A DNA stretch of 64,000 bases from Deltaproteobacteria bacterium (GTDB taxonomy: Bacteria; JAGRBM01; JAHCIT01), in NCBI GenBank assembly GCA_026129095.1, contig JAHCIT010000001.1:1-64000 (forward strand). The letters are read 5' to 3'. The position numbers were made by a program, and so were the translations under genes. Each line of letters starts with the position of its first letter. The first letter of the stretch is position 1. This document shows, piece after piece, positions 18,101 to 27,100 of the stretch. The notes below the pieces were generated by a model, which was not told where the DNA came from, did no database searches, and saw nothing but the letters and a program-made list of their open reading frames with translations.

Positions 18101-21100
18101 GACAGACCGGCAGACTGTTGAAGTCGGTCACGCAGATAACGATATCGTTGTAATTGCCGCCATCTGCAAGGGCAGGAGTGCCGCTCAGGTTCCCGGTGAT
18201 TGTGTCGAACACGGCCCAGGAGGGCTTGTTCGTGATCGAGAACCGGAGCGTGTCGAGCGCCGGGGACTCGGGATCGACCGCGACCGGCGTGAATCCGCCG
18301 CCACCGTTGTACGGATTACCCGCCGACACCAGCGTGTCGGGCGTGCCGCTGATCGTCGGCGGCGTATTCACGACAATGGTGAAGGGGTCGAGGTAGACCG
18401 TCTGGATGCCGTCGGTGACGCCGATCCGGATGCCCACGTAGGTGCCGCGATCGGCCACCAGCGGCGTGCCGGACAGTTCGCCCGTTACCGGGTTGATGCT
18501 CAGCCACGACGGGATATCCGTACCGACGAAGGTCAGCGTGTCGAGCGGATCAATGTCCCATCCGAAGAACGTGTACGAATAGGGAACGGCGATATTGGCG
18601 ATGCCCGGCGGATCACCCTCGATATAGGGCAGCGTGTTCACGATGATGGAGAACGGCCCCAGCACATACGGCGCGTTGACGCCATCGGAAACCGAAATGG
18701 TGATGTTGCTTTCGACGCCATAGTCCACCGCGCCCGGCACGCCATACAGGCGGCCGGTCGTGTAGTCGAAGAAGGCCCAGCTCGGCTTGTTCACGATGTC
18801 ATACGTGAAGGGCCGGTTCGGATTCTGCGGATGGGCGTTCGTATCCGGCAGGAACGAGTATTCCTCGTTCGTGTTGGCGATGGCCGGCGGGATGCCGCTC
18901 AGGGTTGGCGGCGTGCGGGTCAGGTCCACCGACAGCGCCGCGCTGATCTGGAACTGGTTCACGCCGTCCGTCACGGTCAGGATGTACCCGCCCGTTCCAA
19001 AGTGCCCGCCGCCCGGTTGACAGGTGATCGTATTGATCCCGGCGTTCAGCGTCACCATCTGCGGAAGCGAAACATTCTGGAAATCATGCGAGTAGCTCTG
19101 GCCGGTCACCGTCACGCCGTCGCCCTCAAGATCGTTAATGATATATGTGACGACCGTCGGCACATACCGGGGACAGGCGAGATCCGGCCACGGCGATGTG
19201 AAGGTGAGCTGGGGCGTTCCGTTCACGTATACGGAGAAGGGCGCGGATAGCGTCGTGTTGTAACCATCGGTCACCTGAATCTGGATGTTGCTATAGGTGT
19301 TACCGGCTTCCGAGGCGGGCGCATTGGACGCCACCAGGAAGTTGATGAACCCGCCGGACGTTTGCTGCACCAGCGGGGTCATGAACGTCGGAGCATTCAC
19401 CAGCGACATCGTGAGCTGGCTGCGGGCATTATCCGGGTCATCGATGGTAACCGGGTATTGCCTTGGTTGCCCGTCGGTCGGAACCTGTGCCGGAGCAGCA
19501 AACGATACCGCCGGAGGAGCGTTCACCACCAGCCGGATCGGCGTGATTGGAACGACGAAGTTTCCGTCCGTCACGTTGATCTCGATCAGGTAGAGTCCGG
19601 TTTCGTCGATAAAGGCGTTCAGGACCGGAGTTCCGGAGATTTCGCCCGTCTCGGAGTTGATCGCGAGCCAGGTCACCGTGTCGTCCGAGAACAGGAGATC
19701 GGCCACTGGAGCGACGAGTGGATCCGTATAGGACGACCCGCCCCGAACTCCCGTGATCTCGCGGACCTGGAGCGAGAAAGCGAGGATGTCACCGTCCACA
19801 TCGCCCGACGCCGGCGTGAAGCTGAACAGCACGTTCGGCGGGATAATCGGCACCGGAGCGCCGCTGATCGTCGGCGGCGAATTCACGATGATGAAGAACG
19901 GCGGGAGCGTCACGTTGTAGTTGCCGTCGGTGACGCCGATGACGATTCCTTCGTACTTGCCTTCGGGTGTTGCACCACCGCCGTCGTCCGTAATCTCGCC
20001 CGTGGCCGGGTTGAACAGCGCCCAGGACGGCAGGTTCTGCACGGTGAACACCAGCACATCGGCCGGATCCAGATCGAAGGCGGTGGGGGCGAACGAGTAG
20101 GGATCGCCCGTTGCCACCTGCGTGACGGGTGCCGGCGCTTCCAGGATCGGGGGCATGTTCACCCGGAGCGTGAATGGCGCCAGATTCACCGGACCTGCGA
20201 CTCCGTCGGAGACCGAAATCTCGATCAGGTAGTCGCCGCGATCCGCAGCGATCGGCGTGCCGTAAAGCTGGCCGGTCGCCGTGTCGAAATTCGCCCATTC
20301 CGGACGGTCCACGATGGCGAAACTGTAGGCCGACGAATCGCCACCCGTCGCCGCCGGCTGGAAGCTGTAGAGCTGCCCCGGAACCGCCAGAAGGTCGGGG
20401 GTGCCGCTGATCTGGAGCGGTGCACGAACCGTCACAGTGAAGCTGGAAGTACAGACCGGCGCGCCAAACCCGTCGGAAACGCAGATCGCGAAGGTCGAGC
20501 TGGTGCCGCCAAATCCGGCTGGATCGCCGGAGAGGAGTCCCGTCGCCGGTACGAATGCCGCCCAGGCCGGCAGGGTGCCCGTGAAGGAATAGGTCAGGAC
20601 ATCCAGTTCCGGGTCGGTGGCATCGTTGGCCGGGAATAACACCGTCGCACCGGCGGCATCAGACAGGATGACGTTCACCGGGCTTGCGGTCGCAAACGAC
20701 GGGGCGCCGTTCACCTCGATGTCGAACGGGGCAAGCGACACCCAGTTCGCGCCGCCATCATCGCTGACGCGGATTTCGACGTTGTTGTAGGTGCCGGTAT
20801 CGGCCTGTGTCGGATTGCCGGTCAGCGCGCCGGTATTGACATCAAACGCGGCCCACGCCGGCAGGTTCAGGACGCTGAATACCAGCGCGTCGCCATTCGG
20901 ATCGCTGGCAGTCGGCGTGAAGCTGTAGGCCGAGCCCGCACGGACGAACCCCGCCGGGGTGCCGCCAATAACGGGATCGCCGTCGATCTTGACGGTGAAC
21001 GCACCAAGCGCAACGGCCGGATTGATACCATCCGAAACGCTGATGATGATGTTGGTGAAGTTGCCGATCTGGGCCGCCGGAGCCGGACCGCTGGTGAGCG

Positions 21101-24100
21101 CACCGGTCGTCGTGTCGAAGTTGGTCCATGAGGGCTGGTTCGCGATGGACCAGATCAGCGTGTCGCCATCCGGGTCGGTAGCGTTCACTGCCACCGCGAG
21201 GTTGTTGCCCGGATCAACCGAATAGACGGTATTCGGCTGGAGCGTGATGTCCGGCGGGTTGTTCAGGCTGACGGTGATGATGACCGTCGCGATGTCTGTT
21301 CCGTCGTCCAGGTCGAACTCGACGTTCCAGTCGGGACCAATATCCCAGTCAGCAAGCGTTGGCGTGCCGGAAATGGTGCCGGTCAGCATGTTGCAGACGG
21401 CCCACGGCGGGCAGTTGCGGAGATCATCAATGACGACCGTGTCCCCGTTCGGGTCACTGATCGCCGGCGTGAAGGTGAACAGGAACCCCGGCCGGGCCAG
21501 CGACGGCTGATTCGTGATGGTCGCCAGGCCGTTCACGATGATGGAGAAGGACGCCATCGTCACCGGGGCGTTGATGCCGTCGGTCACTGTGATCGTCACG
21601 TTCAGGTAGTTCCCGATTTCGGCTGCAGTTACCGGGGCGCTGGTGAGCGCGCCCGTCGTACCATTGAAACTGGACCAGGGCGGCTGGTTGGTGATGGTCC
21701 AGGTCAGGGTATCGCCATCCGTGTCGTTGGCCGTGGCGGTGAAGTTCAATGAATCGCCCACGGAGAGCGCAATCACGCCCGGCGACGGGACCGTGAACAC
21801 CGGCGGATCGTTCACCAGGATATCGAAAGCGGGCAGGTCGACGGTCGTCACGCCGCCGTCGTCGCTCACGCTGATGATGATGTTGCTATAGGTTCCGGCA
21901 TCGGCCAGCGAGGGTATGCCACGCAGTTCGCCGGTTGCCGCGTTGAAGGTCGCCCAGGGCGGCTGGTTCTGGATCGAGAACGTGAGCGTATCGTTGTTAA
22001 CATCACTCGCCGTCGGCGTGAACGAATAGAGCGAGCCCGGAGTCACCAGCGTGGGCGGGTTGCCGGAGATCACCGGCAGGCCGTTCACCCTGATGTCCAG
22101 GGTTTTCGAAACCGATCCGCCATTGCCGTCGTTCGCCGTCACGACGACGCCGTTGTAGTTCCCGGCCACATTCGCAGTCGCTGTTCCCTGCGCGTAGATG
22201 AGCCCCAGCGACGAATCGAAGCTGGCCCAGGCCGGCAGATTCGCCACCGTGTAGACGAGCGGGTCTCCGTCGTCGTCCAGCGCGTAAGGCTCGGCAAGGT
22301 CAACTACGAAAGATTCGTAAGGATCGCCCGCCTGGATCGCCGTGATGTCCGTGTAGAAGGGGTTAAAATACGGCGCCGAGTTGACGATGATGGTGAACGG
22401 ATTGAGGTAGACCGTGGGCGTGATGCCGTCCGAAATGGAAACCTGGATGGCGTAGGATCCGTTATCGGCACCACCGGCGTCCGGAGTGCCATCAATGGCG
22501 AACAGGTAAACCCCGCCCGGAGTCGGATTACCGGGGTAGGGATCCAGCATCGCCCATCCCGGCGTCGTCACCTGGACGTTCAGTGCATCGCCATCCGCAT
22601 CGACTGCCGAAATAATGATCCATACCGGATCTCCCGGCGTGACCATGACCATGCCCGATACCAGCGGATGGGAGTCGGACAGTATATCCCCCGTCGGCTG
22701 CGAATTGACCGTCAATGTGAACACGAGCGGAGCCGAGGTCAGGCCGCCGCTGTCGGTGGCGGTGATCTCGATGCCCGCGTAGGTGCCGCCGTCATCCACG
22801 ATGGGCGTTCCCGACAGGGTGCCGGTCGTCTCGTCGAAGAACGCCCATTCAGGTTTGTTCGTGATGGCGAAGGTAAGCGCATCGCCGTTGGGATCGTTCG
22901 CCACGGGAGTGAAGGTGAACGGCTGGTTCGGCCGCAGTTCGGTCACCGGCGTTCCGGTCAGCACCGGCGAGCCGTTCACGTGGATCGAGAACGGCGCCAG
23001 CGACACGGGCGCGAAGTTGCTGTCGGTCACCGAGATGATGATGTTGCCGTAAGTGCCGGCATCGCCCTCGCCCGGTGTTCCGGTCAGCGCGCCGGTGAAC
23101 TCGTTGAAATCGGCCCAGGGCGGCTTGTTCTGGACCGAATAGAGGAGCGGTGTCAGGCCCGGTGCGTTCGTGTAGGCCGACACCCGGTAGACATCATCCG
23201 CCGTGAAGACGGCGCCGCCCGAGAGCGCCGGGTTCAGCGTGAGGTCCGTCGCCGCGATGCCGCCCGCGTCGATGACGCTGGAGGCGGACGGATCAACGCT
23301 CAGGTTCTCCACCAGGTCGCCGGCCGCGAGCACCGGCGAGAGCGCGGTGAAATCAATGCCGGTGTCTTCCAGCGTCGTGGCCGAGCCGCCCGTGGCAAGG
23401 CCGGAGAAGATGCCGTCCGGATCGTTCACGACCGGGACAAACAGCGGATACGGATCGCCCGCGTTGACCGAGGCGGCTGGTGCCAGCGGCGCGGTGATGA
23501 CCGGCGGCTGGTTCACGATGATCGTGAACGGCGGGAGCGAGACGGTTTCCGGGCCCGCGCTGTCCTGGACCGACAGCACGATGTCAACAAAGCTGCCGCC
23601 CGACGTCGGCGCGATGTTGGTGACCGTTCCGGTGACGGGGTTCAGCGATGCCCACGGCGGCAGGTAGTTCACCGTCCAGGCGAGCACGTCGCCCTCCGGA
23701 TCGAAGGCGGTCACGGTGCTGGAGTAGCCGCCGGCGAGGACGCCCTGCAGCACCGAGATCACCGGCATGCCCGCCGGGAACGATGGCACCGGCAGGCTGT
23801 TCACGCGGATATTGAACGCGCCAAGGCTGACCGGCGTGTTCGTTCCGTCGGTCACCGTGATGTTGATGCCGTTGTAGTCGCCCGCGTCGATCTGGAGCGG
23901 CGTGCCCGAGATGTTGCCGTTGCCGGGATCGAACAGGGCCCACGGCGGCAGGTTCACGACCGAGTAGGTGAGATCGTCAGCCTCCGGGTCGGTCACCGCC
24001 GGCGTGAAGGAGTACAGCACACCGGGATAGGCGCGGGTTTCCGGCGTGCCGCTGATTGCCGGCGGGCCATTGACCGAGATGCTGAACGGCGCGAGCGAGA

Positions 24101-27100
24101 CGGGCGCATAGACGTTGTCGGTCACTGAAATGATGATGTTGGTGTAGGTGCCCGCGTCGGCGGCCGTGGCTGTACCGGTGATGGAGCCCGTCACGGTGTT
24201 GAAGGTCATCCACGGCGGCAGGTTCTGCACGGAGAACGAGAGCGGGTCGAGATCCGGATCGTTCGTCACCGGCGTGAAGGTGTAAAGCACACCCACTCCG
24301 GCGGTGGGATTCGGGATGCCGGAAATCGTGGGCGGACTGTTCACGGTGACCGTGAAAGCCGCCAGCGACACGGCCGGCCAGTACGGATCCTGGACCGTGA
24401 TGATGACGTTCGCATAGGAGCCGGTCACCGTCACCGGGTTGCTGCACAGTTCCCCCGCGCCGCAGGGTGCGCCGTCGAAGGCCGCCCAGGCTGGTAGGTT
24501 GCTGATCGAATACACCACCGGGTCGCCGTCCGGGTCGAGCACGTCGGGCGTGAACGAGTACGGCTGGCCCGCGCCGATGAACAGCGTGGGGGCGCCGGAG
24601 ATCGAAGGCGGCGAGTTGACGCGGATCGAGAAGGGCGCAAGCGAGACGGGCGAGTTATTCCCGTCGCTCACCGAAATGACGATACCGGCGTAGTTGCCCG
24701 AATCGGCCTGCGTCGGGTTGCCGGTGAGCGCGCCGGTGGCCGTGTCGAACGTGGCCCATGCCGGACGGTTCGTGATGGAGAACACCAGGACATCGGCATC
24801 CTGGTCGACGGCCGTGGGCCTGAACTCGTACGCATCGCCCGGCCGCACGAGCGTCGCGGGGGTGCCCGTCAGTGACGGCCGGTTGTTCTGGCCGATATAG
24901 AGGGCGCCGTCGCTCAGGCGCTGGTAGAGCTTGCGGGCCGCCGGCATCGTGATGTTGATGCCGCGGCTCACCTTGCCGGCCTGCACCGCCACCACGCCGG
25001 GGCGGGTAACATCGTTGTGGATGCTCCGGCTTGCGCCGGTGGTCACTCCGGCGGGGCACTCCGCGTCGGAGGCGATCCGGTAGTAGTCGCCGGCGGCGAA
25101 CGACTGGCCGCCCGACAGGGCGCCCGAGAAGCTGATGACGTTCTGGGTGATTCCGGCAACGGCGATCGTCGAATCGCCCAGCACGGCCGTCGAACCGACC
25201 TTCTCGACCAGCATGCCGTCGGCAATTCCAGTCGTGGTGAAGTCGCGGCTCGTGTCGATGAGGGTCAGCGTCGAGCCTCCCGTGGCAATGCCGGTGATGC
25301 CGTCACAGGGCAGTTCCACGCGGTCCGGACTGCCAAGGTCAACCGTATCGACCCGCTCGAAAACGCCGCCCGGGCTGCCGCTGTACAGGTCGCCCGAATC
25401 AAGGCTGACCGCGCTGGAGTATCCGCGTCCGCTCACCTTCGCGAGATACGAACGGACCACCTGCGAGACGTCCCCGACACTGCCGTCGAGGTCCATCGCA
25501 AACACCAGGTATTTGGCCGTGCCCTTGCCGGGATTCACCGGGAGGCCCGAGATGAGGTAGCAGCCCGAACCGCCCGTCGAGGCAATCGTCGGATCCGGGT
25601 CGGAAAACTCATGTACGCCATCCGTACGGGTGGGGAACTCAAGATCGATTTCCAGCGGGTCGATGGCGAGCGTGCGGATCGCATGGCAGCGGGCCGCCAC
25701 AGCGGGATCGGCCGGGTGACCGAAGTTCGTGCCGGATACCGCTTCCTTGTATTCGCGGCAGTAACGGTGAACGGCGCTGTCCGGGTCCACGGGCGCGCCG
25801 GTCAGCGAGCCCACCACGTCACGCTCGGCGAGCGGCTGGTATACCGAGTTCTCGTCGGAGTTGCGGCCGTCGATTTCGACCGCAACGATGCTGAGGCCGT
25901 GCACGGGATCGCCGTTGGCGTCCCGCACGCAACCGGCGATGGCGGCGGTTCCGCCGATGACTCCGTCCACGATCTCGTAGCTGTCACCATTGATGAACTG
26001 GTTGACCGTGCCGCCAACCAGCCCGTTCACGATGATCACGCTGCCGGACACGTATTCAACCGTGCCCCACGACCTGTCGGTCAGGTTGTGGACCGCATCG
26101 CCAGGCGCGACGCCGGCAAGGCCGAAGTCTTTTGACAGATCAAACAGGAACCGGGTGTTGGGGAACGAGGTGATGAACGGGGGAGTGTCGTCAATCACCG
26201 CATAGCGCTGCCCGCCCTGCCAGACGTTCGATGATCCGCCAGTGAGCGGTCCCGCCAGAGTCAGCCGGTCGCTGGCAATCACCGCGATGACGCCCGAGGA
26301 ACCATCGGTGATATTGTACAGGCGGTCGCCGATGTTCAGCCCGGCAATGGAGGTGAAGTCCGACTGCGAATCGGCGATCATGACGGTCGTGCTCGCGCCA
26401 CCCGGGAAATCGCCGGTAATTTCATACTGGTCGCCCGGCTGGAAGTTGATGACCGTCCCGCTGCAGCGGACATAGGACGTCCCAACCGCTGTCACGGTGC
26501 AGGAGAGCCCCTGCGTGACATTCCGGAGAGTGGCGCCCATCGGCACCCCCGACGCCGAGAAACTGGCCGCCGCATCCCACAGTTCGTTGGAGACGCCGCT
26601 CGTGGTGGTGATGTTGGGGCCAACCAAACGGAACTGGTTCAGCCGGTTCCAGACGTTCGATGTGCCTCCGGAAAGACCGGCGACCATCTGCACCGTGTTC
26701 CCGTATGCCGGAGCCGAAAGAACCGTGCCCGAGGAACCATCGGTCACGTTCTGGACGATATCCCCCGGACTGACGCCCACCGCGAAGAAGTTGACCGTGG
26801 TTGAGGTCAGGTCGCCGGTCGCACCGGGCCCGGAGATGTTGTTCCCGATAATCCGGTAGCTGTCGCCTGCCAGCCAGCCCGACGGCAGGTTCGTGTGGGT
26901 GATGGACGAAAAGGGCGTCAGCGGAGCAACCGTCACTGTCGCCTGCTCACCGGTGGTTTCGTTGATCACCAGGTCGCCCGCAGCAACGGAGCCGAACGGA
27001 TTCAGAGGATCCACGAGCGAGGTCGCCGTGCTGGCAGCGTCCGCCAGTCCACGCATGTGGGGCAGATGAACCCCCGTCGACACGCCATCGGCCGTGCCGG

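Noticed and set aside
16080-19250. 1,056-codon open frame on the plus strand, opposite the giant gene
   Set aside because: It is a shadow of the repeat gene: low-complexity Arg/Asp/Val-rich translation without domain signatures. Similar antisense frames (26895-28736, 22668-24128, 19362-20639, 25017-26135) appear along the entire repeat gene.
12291-24881. Regular repeats every roughly 293 bp resembling a CRISPR or satellite at first sight
   Set aside because: The units are coding, in frame, diverged in DNA, and far longer than CRISPR repeats.
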